Shown piece after piece: positions 34,090 to 43,403 of a stretch of DNA of 64,000 nt (positions are counted from its first letter, which is position 1; every line of letters starts with the position of its first letter). The notes under the pieces are model-generated. The model did no database searches and was not told the origin of the DNA. It saw only the letters and a list, made by a program, of their open reading frames with translations. The translations under genes and the position numbers were made by a program. Source of the DNA: Bacteroidetes bacterium HGW-Bacteroidetes-4 (GTDB lineage Bacteria > Bacteroidota > Bacteroidia > Bacteroidales > SZUA-534); the NCBI GenBank assembly GCA_002840905.1, contig PHDD01000010.1, positions 62,001 through 126,000 of the forward strand. The letters run 5' to 3'.

Positions 34090-35505
34090 ATGATGAAAAA
34101 AGTTGGCAACTTTTTAGGGATAATGATTTTAATTGGTTTGATAGTATCATGTAATAGCAAAAACAACAATAAAAGCGATAACATGAGTTCATGGGATTTT
34201 CAGGATGAAATTCTGAAACAAATTAAAGAACCGGTATTTCCCGGCAATCAGGTAACAATAACCCATTATGGAGCTGTTGGCGATAGCGTTACCGATTGTA
34301 CTCAGGCTATTAATGAAGCTATTAAAAACTGTGCCGAACAAGGTGGCGGTAAAGTAGTTGTCCCTAAAGGCGTTTTTTTAACCGGAGCCATCCATTTTAA
34401 AAGCAATATAAATCTGCATCTTGAAGAAGGTGCCACCTTGTTGTTTTCAAAAGACTACTCAAAATACTTACCGGCCGTTCAAACCCGGTTCGAAGGCAAC
34501 GACTGTATGAACTATTCTCCATTTATTTATGGATTTGGACTGGAAAACGTTGCACTTACAGGCACCGGAACATTGGATGGCAATGCTGATAATGAAACCT
34601 GGTGGCCCTGGAAAGCCCAGGAAAAATACGGTTGGATTCCAGGCACGCCAAATCAATTGGCCGACCGCGACAGTCTGCTAAAAATGTCAGACGCCCAAAT
34701 TCCGGTTGAACAACGTGTTTTTGGCGAAGGTCATTACCTGCGTCCCAATTTCATCCAATTCCACACATCAAAAAATATTTTAATCGAAGGTGTTACCATT
34801 TTGCGCTCACCCATGTGGGAAATACATCCCATTTTATCGGAAAACATAATTTTAAGAGGGGTAAAAATTATCAGTCATGGACCTAATAACGATGGTTTCG
34901 ACCCGGAATCGTGCAAAAACATTCTGGTCGAAGATTGTTATTTTGATACCGGCGACGATTGCATTGCTATAAAATCGGGACGTGAAGAAGATGGCCGGCG
35001 CGATAACATTCCCAGTGAAAACATAATTGTAAGAAACTGTCAGATGAAAGACGGCCATGGTGGCGTAGTAATTGGCAGCGAAATATCGGGCGGTTGCCGT
35101 AACGTTTTTGTTGAAAATTGCAAAATGGACAGTCCTAATCTGGACCGTGCATTGAGAATAAAAACCAACTCATTGCGTGGTGGTGTAATCGAAAACATCT
35201 ACATGCGCAATTGCGAAATTGGTGAAGTAAAACAAGCTGTTTTACTCGTAAATTTTTATTACGAACAAGGCGATGTGGGAACTCACACCCCCATAGTTCG
35301 AAACATTTTCCTGGACAACATTACTTCAGAAAAGAGTAAATATGCTGTTTATTTGCATGGATACGAACGGTCGCCCATCCAAAACATACAGATTAATAAT
35401 TCACAGTTTAACGGGGTTAAAAAAGACGTTTTTGTGGAACATGCTGATAGCATCAGTTTCAATAATGTAGCCATAAACAACAAAATTTTTGAATTTAAAA
35501 ACTAA
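34090..35505 (+). CDS. GH28 polygalacturonase lipoprotein
   Basis: A 471-residue lipoprotein (lipobox GLIVSCNSK). GH28 beta-helix with all catalytic signatures visible: NNDGFDPESC, DTGDDCIAIKSG (paired Asp), GHGGVVIGSE and RIKTN. It hydrolyses alpha-1,4 links of polygalacturonan, probably acting on the ends of oligogalacturonides and releasing galacturonate. Two adjacent ATGs (34090, 34093) are possible starts; both give the same signal peptide. It belongs to the tight run, 40 bases after the GH105 gene. Confidence 0.93.
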   Translation: MMKKVGNFLGIMILIGLIVSCNSKNNNKSDNMSSWDFQDEILKQIKEPVFPGNQVTITHYGAVGDSVTDCTQAINEAIKNCAEQGGGKVVVPKGVFLTGAIHFKSNINLHLEEGATLLFSKDYSKYLPAVQTRFEGNDCMNYSPFIYGFGLENVALTGTGTLDGNADNETWWPWKAQEKYGWIPGTPNQLADRDSLLKMSDAQIPVEQRVFGEGHYLRPNFIQFHTSKNILIEGVTILRSPMWEIHPILSENIILRGVKIISHGPNNDGFDPESCKNILVEDCYFDTGDDCIAIKSGREEDGRRDNIPSENIIVRNCQMKDGHGGVVIGSEISGGCRNVFVENCKMDSPNLDRALRIKTNSLRGGVIENIYMRNCEIGEVKQAVLLVNFYYEQGDVGTHTPIVRNIFLDNITSEKSKYAVYLHGYERSPIQNIQINNSQFNGVKKDVFVEHADSISFNNVAINNKIFEFKN

Positions 35506-35527
35506 ACCACTTTTCAATACATTGGTA

Positions 35528-36283
35528 ATGAAATCAATTGTCATACAAATAAAAACACCTGCTATTTTCCTATTTTTTTTGTTTTTCCTTATGGGATGCC
35601 AGCAAAACGAACAGCCAACACTTTACCTTATTGGCGATTCAACCATGGCATACAAAGAAAAATTGTACCTGCCCGAGCGGGGATGGGGACAGGCCTTGCC
35701 AACTTATTTTAACGAAGAACTGCTTATTGAAAACCATGCCAAAAACGGACGCAGCACCCGTTCATTTATTTACCAGGGGCGATGGGACTCCATTTACAAC
35801 CAATTGCAGCCCGGCGATTTTGTGCTCATACAGTTCGGGCACAACGACGGAAGCATCCAAAAAACAGAGCGTTATGCAACACCTGAAGAATACCAGTACA
35901 ACTTAAAAAAGTTTATTAACGAAACACGGGCAAAAAAAGCCATTCCTGTGCTTTGTACACCCATTGTACGTCGCAAATTTGATGAAGAAGGTAAATACAT
36001 GGAATCGCATGGTGAATATCCCAATTTGGTTCGGCAGGTAGCCAAACAGGCAAATGTTCCTGTATTGGAAATGCATCTCAAAAGTCGTTATTTACTTGAG
36101 AAACTGGGATCTGAGGAATCAAAGGCGTTGTACCTGCATATTCCACAACAAACCATCGACTCGTTGCCTGATGGTTTGACCGACAACACCCACTTTTCAG
36201 AATTAGGGGCTCACAGTATGGCTAAAATTGCTGTAGATGAAATAAGAGAAAAAGTTCCCCAGCTGGCAAAATTCCTAAAATAA
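35528..36283 (+). CDS. SGNH acetylesterase of pectin (CE12-like) lipoprotein
   Basis: A 251-residue lipoprotein (lipobox FLMGCQQN). ATG at 35528 is preferred to the TTG at 35489, which overlaps the GH28 gene. SGNH blocks: LIGDSTMA (catalytic Ser), KNGRSTRSF (Gly), QFGHND (Asn) and DNTHFSELGA (Asp-x-x-His). The RGWGQALP and rhamnogalacturonan acetylesterase-like spacing point to CE12, removing acetyl groups from pectin so that lyases and hydrolases can act. Its stop codon TAA shares one base with the start of the GH43 gene (TAATG). Confidence 0.88.
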   Translation: MKSIVIQIKTPAIFLFFLFFLMGCQQNEQPTLYLIGDSTMAYKEKLYLPERGWGQALPTYFNEELLIENHAKNGRSTRSFIYQGRWDSIYNQLQPGDFVLIQFGHNDGSIQKTERYATPEEYQYNLKKFINETRAKKAIPVLCTPIVRRKFDEEGKYMESHGEYPNLVRQVAKQANVPVLEMHLKSRYLLEKLGSEESKALYLHIPQQTIDSLPDGLTDNTHFSELGAHSMAKIAVDEIREKVPQLAKFLK

Positions 36284-37887
36284 TGCGCATTAAAGTTTTC
36301 TATATTATCCTACTCCTTTATATTGGCTTTATTTCCTGTAAACAAGAAAAGTCGAAACAGCTAATTTCATACACCAACCCAATTATTCATGCCGATTATT
36401 CTGACCCTGATGCCATTCGCGTAGGCGATAAATACTACATGACTGCCTCAAGTTTTAATTGTATTCCGGGATTACCATTACTCGAATCAGACAATTTGGT
36501 AAACTGGAAACTGGTTGGCTATGCAGTTAATAGCCTGGAACCCGATACCGTTTTCTCAAAACCCAATCATGGTGGCGGTATTTGGGCACCATCACTTCGC
36601 TATCACAATCAAAAGTTTTACATTTATTATGGCGACCCTGATTTCGGTATTTACATGCTAACAGCCGATAATTTTACCGGTCCATGGTCCAAACCCCAAT
36701 TGGTAAAAGCAGGTAAAGGCTGGATTGATCCCTGTCCCTTTTGGGACGATAACGGAGACGCCTGGTTAATTCACGCCTGGGCCGGAAGCCGTGCCGGAAT
36801 AAAAAGCACGCTTACCCTGCACCGTATGAGCAACGATGGAACTCAATTGCTCGATAATGGAATCCTGATTTACGACGGCCACGGTACCAATCCAACCATT
36901 GAAGGACCCAAACTATACAAACACAACAGCTATTATTACATTTTTGCACCAGCAGGCGGTGTTACCCACGGATGGCAGTTGGTGTTGCGCTCGAAACAAA
37001 TTACCGGCCCCTTCGAAGTACGTAAAGTAATGCACCAGGGAAATACGCAAATAAATGGTCCACATCAGGGAGCCTGGGTGCAAGCGCCCGATAACAGCTC
37101 GTGGTTTATTCATTTTCAGGATAAAGAAGCTTTTGGGCGTATTGTTCATTTGCAACCGGTAAACTGGCAAAATCATTGGCCGGTAATTGGTTCCGATACC
37201 GATAATGATGGAATTGGAGAACCGGTATTGGAAGGAAAAATACTGACATCAACAAAAAGCAATCGGGCTGTTTTAGATACAGGTTCTGAAGAGTTTAATG
37301 AGGCTGTTCCCAGTTTAAACTGGCAATGGCAAGCCAACCCAAATGCAACCTGGGGTTCACCCAGCGGAAACCTGGGATTTTTTCGCTTTAATGCCCTGGC
37401 TTTTCCCGAATTAAAAAACCTATGGGATGCTCCTAACTTACTTCTTCAAAAATTTCCTTCATCAAATTTTACCGCTACCACAAAAATTGAACTTTACTTA
37501 AAAGAAGAAGAAGATAAAACAGGTTTGATTATTATGGGAATGGATTATGCCTACCTGGGTGTGGAGAAAAAAAACAAGGGTATTTACCTGGTTTACCGGC
37601 ATTGTTTAAATGCAGAAAAAGGGGGTGAAGAAACTACCCTGTTCACAGAAAAATGGACTGAACCGGTTGTTTATTTACAATCGGTTACCGATAGTCTGGG
37701 AAATTGCAGTTTTTCATTTAGTGCAAACAACCAGAACTTCCGAACCCTTCCCGAATCCTTTAAGGCAAAGCCTGGAAAATGGATTGGAGCAAAAGTCGGA
37801 CTTTTTTGCATCGGTAAAAACCATACCAACGATGCCGGTTACATCAATGCGGATTGGTTCCGCTTTTCTAACGAAACAACTAATTAA
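36283..37887 (+). CDS. GH43 beta-xylosidase/alpha-arabinofuranosidase-like lipoprotein
   Basis: A 534-residue lipoprotein (GFISCKQEK). The five-bladed propeller of GH43 has the general base Asp in HADYSDPDAIRVGDKYYM, the modulating Asp in WIDPCPFWDDNGDAWL and the acid Glu in TIEGPKLYK. A C-terminal concanavalin-like domain (about 340-530) follows. It likely trims arabinose or xylose side chains of pectin. Translational coupling to the acetylesterase gene is expected (TAATG overlap). Fine specificity cannot be read from sequence by eye. Confidence 0.88.
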   Translation: MRIKVFYIILLLYIGFISCKQEKSKQLISYTNPIIHADYSDPDAIRVGDKYYMTASSFNCIPGLPLLESDNLVNWKLVGYAVNSLEPDTVFSKPNHGGGIWAPSLRYHNQKFYIYYGDPDFGIYMLTADNFTGPWSKPQLVKAGKGWIDPCPFWDDNGDAWLIHAWAGSRAGIKSTLTLHRMSNDGTQLLDNGILIYDGHGTNPTIEGPKLYKHNSYYYIFAPAGGVTHGWQLVLRSKQITGPFEVRKVMHQGNTQINGPHQGAWVQAPDNSSWFIHFQDKEAFGRIVHLQPVNWQNHWPVIGSDTDNDGIGEPVLEGKILTSTKSNRAVLDTGSEEFNEAVPSLNWQWQANPNATWGSPSGNLGFFRFNALAFPELKNLWDAPNLLLQKFPSSNFTATTKIELYLKEEEDKTGLIIMGMDYAYLGVEKKNKGIYLVYRHCLNAEKGGEETTLFTEKWTEPVVYLQSVTDSLGNCSFSFSANNQNFRTLPESFKAKPGKWIGAKVGLFCIGKNHTNDAGYINADWFRFSNETTN

Positions 37888-37899
37888 AAACATAAGGCT

Positions 37900-39177
37900 A
37901 TGACACGAATTGCTATTTTATTGCTTGCCCTGAGTTTATTGCTTGTCACCATGCAATGCAAAATGAACCAGCACAAAACTTCTGAGCTCATCGTTACGGT
38001 TAACAATACAACTTCCGTTCAGGTAACCGACGGAGTTATTAAAATTCCCTGGACTGTTATCAGCGAGAAATTACCACAGGCAAATCAGCAAGATGTGGCC
38101 GTTTACCTCGATGGAAAACAAATTGCATCGCAGTGGATAACAAGCGGCAATAATGCCCCCTATTTATTAACCATGGTAAATTTAAGTCCCGAAGCATCAG
38201 CTATTTTACTGGTTAAAGAGCGTGGTAAAGACGAAGTAATTCCTGAATTTCCCAAACGAACCTATGCTGAGTTATCAGTAAAAGAAGGCGGGCAATGGGA
38301 ATACATTACCAAAAAGAACGGAAACCAGCAATACGAATATACGGGCGGCGAATTTAAAAATATTGAATCGTTAAAAGTGCCTGAACAACACACCGATCAT
38401 TCATTTTACATTCGTTACGAAGGTCCCGGATGGGAATCGGATAAAGTGGGTTACCGTTTGTATCTCGACTGGCGCAATGCTGTGGATATTTTTGGTAAAC
38501 TAACACCCGAAATGGTTTTGCATAAAGCAGGCCTTGATGGTTTTGACTCGTATCATGAACCAGCCGAATGGGGCCAGGATATTTTTAAAGTTGCCGAAAC
38601 CCTGGGAATTGGTTCCATTGGCTATTGGAACGGTAAAAAAGCCGTTCGGGTTGAAAAAACTGACAGCGTGGAATGTACTGTTTCCATGAATGGTTTATTG
38701 AAGTCGGAAATTGAAACCAATTATTACGGTTGGCAAACCGGCGATACTAAATGGAACCTGAAAGCTAAAACATCAATTTTAGCGGGTTCACGTTTAAGCA
38801 AACAATATTTAAAAACAACAGACCAAACACCCCTGTTATGCACAGGTATAATCAAACACAAAGGAATCGATGCATTTACCAATCAGGATGAAACCCATTC
38901 GGAATGGCTTTATCTGGCTACTTACGGATACCAGTCGTTAGCCAACGACAGTCTGGGCCTGGCTGTAATTGTAAACAAAAAACACCTGAAAGAAATTACC
39001 CAGGATCCGCTGAATCATATTCTGGTGCTTGAACCTAAAGACCATGCAATCAAATATTATTTTTTGGCTGCCTGGGAAAAAGAGCCCAATGGAATTAAAA
39101 ACAGGGCTGAATTTGTAGCTTATCTTAAAAATCTTATGGTTCTATTCAATCAACCGCTGCAGGTAACTTTTAATTAA
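37900..39177 (+). CDS. DUF4861-domain lipoprotein
   Basis: A 425-residue lipoprotein (lipobox LVTMQCKM). The whole mature protein matches the DUF4861 family of pectin loci, recognised from HSFYIRYEGPGWESDKVGYRLYLDWRNAVDIFGK and YHEPAEWGQDIFKVAETLGIGSIGYW. The family is beta-sandwich-like with conserved acidic and aromatic residues and often sits beside GH105. Activity is not established in what I know; a role in uronide processing is inferred from location. It is 12 bases after GH43 and 7 bases before the second lyase. Confidence 0.85.
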   Translation: MTRIAILLLALSLLLVTMQCKMNQHKTSELIVTVNNTTSVQVTDGVIKIPWTVISEKLPQANQQDVAVYLDGKQIASQWITSGNNAPYLLTMVNLSPEASAILLVKERGKDEVIPEFPKRTYAELSVKEGGQWEYITKKNGNQQYEYTGGEFKNIESLKVPEQHTDHSFYIRYEGPGWESDKVGYRLYLDWRNAVDIFGKLTPEMVLHKAGLDGFDSYHEPAEWGQDIFKVAETLGIGSIGYWNGKKAVRVEKTDSVECTVSMNGLLKSEIETNYYGWQTGDTKWNLKAKTSILAGSRLSKQYLKTTDQTPLLCTGIIKHKGIDAFTNQDETHSEWLYLATYGYQSLANDSLGLAVIVNKKHLKEITQDPLNHILVLEPKDHAIKYYFLAAWEKEPNGIKNRAEFVAYLKNLMVLFNQPLQVTFN

Positions 39178-39184
39178 AAAAGTA

Positions 39185-40543
39185 GTGAAAAAACGATCAG
39201 TAAATCTTATTCTTAATATAGCTTTGGTTCTTAGTTCTATAACCCTTTGGGGACAAAATCTATTGCCCAACTTTGCGCTGGCAGGTTTTGCAACCGAAAC
39301 ATCGGGTACAATTGGCGGAAAAGGGGGTTCAACTATAACTGTTAGCTCAGGAACCGATTTACAAAACGCAATTAATGCACAAAAAAAAAGTGACGAGCCT
39401 CTGATAATAATGGTTGAAGGACTTATCAATCTGGCCAACTCACCCGGACTGGAAAAGATTGATGTAAAAGATGTTTCCAATCTATCCATTATTGGTTCGG
39501 TAAATGGAGCCGAATTCGATGGAATTGGGCTCAAACTTCGACGAGCCAGCAATATAATTATCCGTAACGTCAGTGTGCATCATGTTACCAGCGGCGAAAA
39601 AGACTGCATTAGCATAGAAGGACCGGCTGATCATATCTGGATTGACCATTGTGAATTATACAACGAATTTGGCGATGTAGATGGTGATGGAGACGAAGAC
39701 AGCAACGATAAGGATTTTTACGACGGACTGCTCGATGTTAAAGCCGATGCGGAATACATAACCTATTCGTGGAACTACCTGCACAGCAGTTGGAAAACTT
39801 CATTGGTAGGCAGTTCAGAAAGCGATACTTACGATCGCAAATTAAGCATTCATCACAATTATTACAACGATTGCTATTCCCGTCTTCCCCTGTTTCGTGG
39901 GAAAACCGGCCATATTTTCAATTGTTACTATTCCAATATTGAATCTACGGCTATTAATTCGCGACTGAATTCCTGCATCCGTATCGAAAAAAACTATTTC
40001 GAAAACGTGCACAATCCCTGGGTATCGGCTTATAGCGATGTACTTGGCGGTGTTGAATTGATTGATAATTATCTAATAAACAGTCCATTCAACTATTCTT
40101 CGTCCGACACTTTTGAACCTTATCTCTGTGAAGCAGAAATACCCTACAACTATGATGAAGTATTAAATGCTGTTATGGAAGTTAAGGAATTGGTAATGCA
40201 ATATGCAGGTGTCGGAAAACTGGACGAACCGGGTGAATTTTCGGTTGTTGGCGATGAAACTGATCTGGTACAACATAAGCAACATCATTATAACTTAGCT
40301 TTTTTCCCAAATCCATCGGATGGCAACGGTACCTTAAGCTTCCATCTTGAAGAAGCATCGACGGTAACCATTAGTTTACACGATTTTCAAGGCAAACAAA
40401 TAAAACAATTTAATTCCGAAAGATATAATACCGGTTATAACGAAATCACCATTGAAAATCAAAATATTAATCCGGGAATATATTTTCTGCAAGTAAGCAC
40501 CCACAAAACCAGCAAGCAAATTAAAATGGTAATTCTGAAGTAA
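39185..40543 (+). CDS. Secreted PL1 pectate lyase with T9SS sorting domain
   Basis: A 452-residue exported enzyme; the start is GTG at 39185 and begins a signal peptide ending SSITLWGQ. The catalytic domain (about 25-330) is a PelC-like beta-helix with the WIDH motif in DHIWIDHCELYNEFG, an acidic calcium-binding segment (DVDGDGDEDSNDKDFYDGLLDVKADAEYIT spread over about 160-190) and YSRLPLFRGKTGHIFN. The last about 80 residues are a type A T9SS domain (LAFFPNPSDGNGTLS to MVILK). It cleaves homogalacturonan endolytically outside the cell. It is 7 bases from the DUF4861 gene. Confidence 0.92.
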   Translation: MKKRSVNLILNIALVLSSITLWGQNLLPNFALAGFATETSGTIGGKGGSTITVSSGTDLQNAINAQKKSDEPLIIMVEGLINLANSPGLEKIDVKDVSNLSIIGSVNGAEFDGIGLKLRRASNIIIRNVSVHHVTSGEKDCISIEGPADHIWIDHCELYNEFGDVDGDGDEDSNDKDFYDGLLDVKADAEYITYSWNYLHSSWKTSLVGSSESDTYDRKLSIHHNYYNDCYSRLPLFRGKTGHIFNCYYSNIESTAINSRLNSCIRIEKNYFENVHNPWVSAYSDVLGGVELIDNYLINSPFNYSSSDTFEPYLCEAEIPYNYDEVLNAVMEVKELVMQYAGVGKLDEPGEFSVVGDETDLVQHKQHHYNLAFFPNPSDGNGTLSFHLEEASTVTISLHDFQGKQIKQFNSERYNTGYNEITIENQNINPGIYFLQVSTHKTSKQIKMVILK

Positions 40544-40556
40544 GAAAACCCATCTA

Positions 40557-41807
40557 ATGAAACAATTAGTTAGCATACTGTTTTTATTTATTGTTTTAGG
40601 GGCAAAAAGTAAGGAATTACCCGATACCCTGATTGTAGCCCGGGATAATTCCGGACAGTTTACTACCATAACTCAGGCACTGGAATCGCTACCCATGTAT
40701 TGTTACGAACGCGTAGTTATTTACATAAAAAGCGGAATCTACAACGAAAAAATTAAAATTGACCGCGATTATATTAGCCTGGTGGGCGAAAATCGTGAAA
40801 CAACCCGTATTGAATTTCCGCAGTTACGTGAAAACTGGAATCGTAATCCCGATTTCATTGGCCCTGCCGTTGTAAATATTTTTGCCGATGATGTAATTAT
40901 TAAAAATCTAACCATTGAAAATACCCAACCCGAAGTTGGGCCTCACGCATTTGCCATTTATGGTAACGGAACACGCACCATTTTATTAAATTGCCATGTT
41001 CTTAGCAAAGGTGGCGACACCATTTCGCTCTGGAACTATAAAACCGGGATGTATTACCACCACAATTGCTACTTTCAGGGAGCCGTCGATTTTGTTTGCC
41101 CACGCGGCTGGTGTTACATTTCAAATTCCACATTTTACGAATTAAAGAACACCGCGGCTATTTGGCATGCAACACCAACAAACCCCAATCAGAAATTTGT
41201 AATGCAAAATTGTAACTTCGAATCGGCCGATAGTTTCTATCTGGCCAGGCACCATTACGATGCCCAGTTTTATTTTTTGAATTGTAAATTTCCGGCTTTC
41301 ATGCACAATAAAAGCATTGAACATGTAAGCTATCCCGAACATCCTGAGAAAAACCGTCCGTATTTGTATGGCGACCGCTATTATTTTTATAATTGCTCAC
41401 GAACCGGAGGAAATTTTCCGTGGTTTGCCGACAACTTAAACCAGTGGCCTGCTGGTGTAACACCCGAAAGCCTCAGTGCCGAATGGACTTTCGATGGACA
41501 ATGGAATCCGGTGGACAGTACACTGCTCCAACCACAAGCTATAGAACGAATCAACAATTCATTAATTTTAACTTTTGATGAATTGGTTATGGCTTCCCAT
41601 GAAACCACTATAAAATCCTTTTCGGGAAAAACCTTTAAATACTACAAGGGAAATGGCCGTCACAAACTTGAATTTACAGGCGAACAAAACCTTAGCAGCG
41701 AGGAACTGAAGCAAAGTTTTTTCGTGATTAGTGGAACCATACAAAATATTCAGGCAATGGTTCATCAGAAAAAATTAAAAAAAGATTTCCAGGTGGAAGT
41801 TAATTAA
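40557..41807 (+). CDS. CE8-like pectinesterase
   Basis: A 416-residue exported beta-helix protein with signal peptide (MKQLVSILFLFIVLGAKSK). Pectin methylesterase features are ARDNSGQFTTITQALESLP, the Asp in GGDTISLW (first catalytic Asp region) and GAVDFVCPRG in place of the usual GTVDFIFG (second Asp kept). LARHHYD stands where LGRPW normally supplies the Arg. The catalytic triad therefore seems intact but the motif neighbourhoods are divergent. It would remove methyl groups from homogalacturonan so that the pectate lyases can act. It is the last gene of the tight run. Confidence 0.85.
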   Translation: MKQLVSILFLFIVLGAKSKELPDTLIVARDNSGQFTTITQALESLPMYCYERVVIYIKSGIYNEKIKIDRDYISLVGENRETTRIEFPQLRENWNRNPDFIGPAVVNIFADDVIIKNLTIENTQPEVGPHAFAIYGNGTRTILLNCHVLSKGGDTISLWNYKTGMYYHHNCYFQGAVDFVCPRGWCYISNSTFYELKNTAAIWHATPTNPNQKFVMQNCNFESADSFYLARHHYDAQFYFLNCKFPAFMHNKSIEHVSYPEHPEKNRPYLYGDRYYFYNCSRTGGNFPWFADNLNQWPAGVTPESLSAEWTFDGQWNPVDSTLLQPQAIERINNSLILTFDELVMASHETTIKSFSGKTFKYYKGNGRHKLEFTGEQNLSSEELKQSFFVISGTIQNIQAMVHQKKLKKDFQVEVN

Positions 41808-41963
41808 AACAAAACAGTAACGTGGTGTAAGGCCTTTTTAACCCGGAAATACAGCACGATTACCATGAAATTAATTTAACATAGCTTATAAATAACGCAA
41901 CAATTAACCTTGATGATTACCTGGTTCAAAAAATATTGGATTCATCCCTAAAACAAATTTGCT

Positions 41964-43388
41964 ATGAAAAAAAACAGCTTATCACGTCGAGATTTTATAA
42001 CTACTGTAGGAACCATGGCAGGTGCTGCACTTATTCCACAACAGGCTGTTGCCAAACTGGCTGCCACTCCCAAAGGAACAAAACGCAGGCTGGCTTTGGT
42101 TGGAACCGGAGTTCGCGGGGTTTCGTTCTGGGGTAAATACATTGTAGAAAATTACAGCGATGTTACTGAATTTGTGGCTCTCTGCGATAACAACCCGGGA
42201 CGATTAAAATACGCCCATCAATACATTGGAGCCAAATGCAATACCTACACCTCGTTCGACGAGATGCTGGAAAAAGAAACCATCGATTTGCTGATGGTTA
42301 CTACGGTTGATGCTACCCACGATGAATTTATTGTAAAAGCACTGGAAAAAGGTATCGATGTGGCTACTGAAAAGCCCATGACCACTGACGAGTTTAAATG
42401 TCATAACATTATTAAAGCCGATGAAAAATCGGAAGCCAGTGTTTTTATGGGATTCAACTACCGCTACGGTTTATTGTTTACCGAATTAAAACGTCAGCTT
42501 CAACAACAAAAAGTGGGCGAAATTACTTCCATCGATTTTAATTGGTACCTGAATGTATTCCATGGCGCATCGTACTTTAGGCGCTGGCATGGTGAAAAAG
42601 AAAAAAGCGGATCGTTGCTTCTGCATAAATCGGCACATCATTTCGATTTATTAAATTGGTTTATAAATTCTGAACCCGTTGAAGTACATGCGTTTGGAGC
42701 ACTTGAACATTATGGTAAGAACAACCCGTTTCGCGGAAAAAATTGTCGGAACTGCGAACACACCAACGAATGTAAATTTTACTGGGACATTAATAAAAAC
42801 GAGCATTACATGAAATTGTATGCCGAAAACGAAAAATACGACGGCTACATACGCGATAACTGCCTGTGGAGGGATGAAATTGACATTTACGATAAGATGG
42901 CCGTTCAGGTAAAGTACGCCAACAATGTTCAGGTAAGTTATTCACTTACCACCTATTCGCCTTTCGAAGGTTTTCGCATTGCTTTTAACGGAAAACAAGG
43001 GCGCATGGAAACCTGGGAGGGTATTCCCTGGCGCGAAAGTAAAAAAGAGGATCAGGCAACACTGCACGTAAAGGAAATGGATCAAAGCCATACTTTAAAA
43101 GAAAACAATTTTCACGAGATTACCATTCAGCGGAACTTTGACGATTATGAACAGATTCAGTTCCCCTATGTGCGCAGCGGACATTGGGGTGGTGATAAAA
43201 TTATGTTTGATTTGCTTTTCCGGGGAAAACGTCCCCATGCAGAAATTAATCACGAAGCTAATTCACGCGATGGTGCCATGGCTGTTTTAATTGGAATTGC
43301 TGCGCGTAAAAGCATCGATGAGAAACGAGTGGTGCACATATCGGAGCTAACGCATTTGGTACCACAACATACTACCAAACAACAGTAA
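41964..43388 (+). CDS. Exported Gfo/Idh/MocA-family oxidoreductase (Tat-type signal)
   Basis: A 474-residue protein with a twin-arginine signal (SRRDFITTVGTMAGAALIP). The Rossmann start is RLALVGTGVRGVSFWG and the family Lys is in EKPMTTDEF. A Cys cluster (NCRNCEHTNEC) lies near residue 255. The Tat route implies it folds with its NAD(P) cofactor before export. Bacteroidota homologues are often placed in polysaccharide loci, some acting as glycosidases by an NAD-dependent mechanism (GH109-type); the substrate here is unknown. It is 156 bases behind the pectinesterase gene and may have its own promoter. Confidence 0.85.
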   Translation: MKKNSLSRRDFITTVGTMAGAALIPQQAVAKLAATPKGTKRRLALVGTGVRGVSFWGKYIVENYSDVTEFVALCDNNPGRLKYAHQYIGAKCNTYTSFDEMLEKETIDLLMVTTVDATHDEFIVKALEKGIDVATEKPMTTDEFKCHNIIKADEKSEASVFMGFNYRYGLLFTELKRQLQQQKVGEITSIDFNWYLNVFHGASYFRRWHGEKEKSGSLLLHKSAHHFDLLNWFINSEPVEVHAFGALEHYGKNNPFRGKNCRNCEHTNECKFYWDINKNEHYMKLYAENEKYDGYIRDNCLWRDEIDIYDKMAVQVKYANNVQVSYSLTTYSPFEGFRIAFNGKQGRMETWEGIPWRESKKEDQATLHVKEMDQSHTLKENNFHEITIQRNFDDYEQIQFPYVRSGHWGGDKIMFDLLFRGKRPHAEINHEANSRDGAMAVLIGIAARKSIDEKRVVHISELTHLVPQHTTKQQ

Positions 43389-43403
43389 GCGAAAGTTTTG
43401 GAA

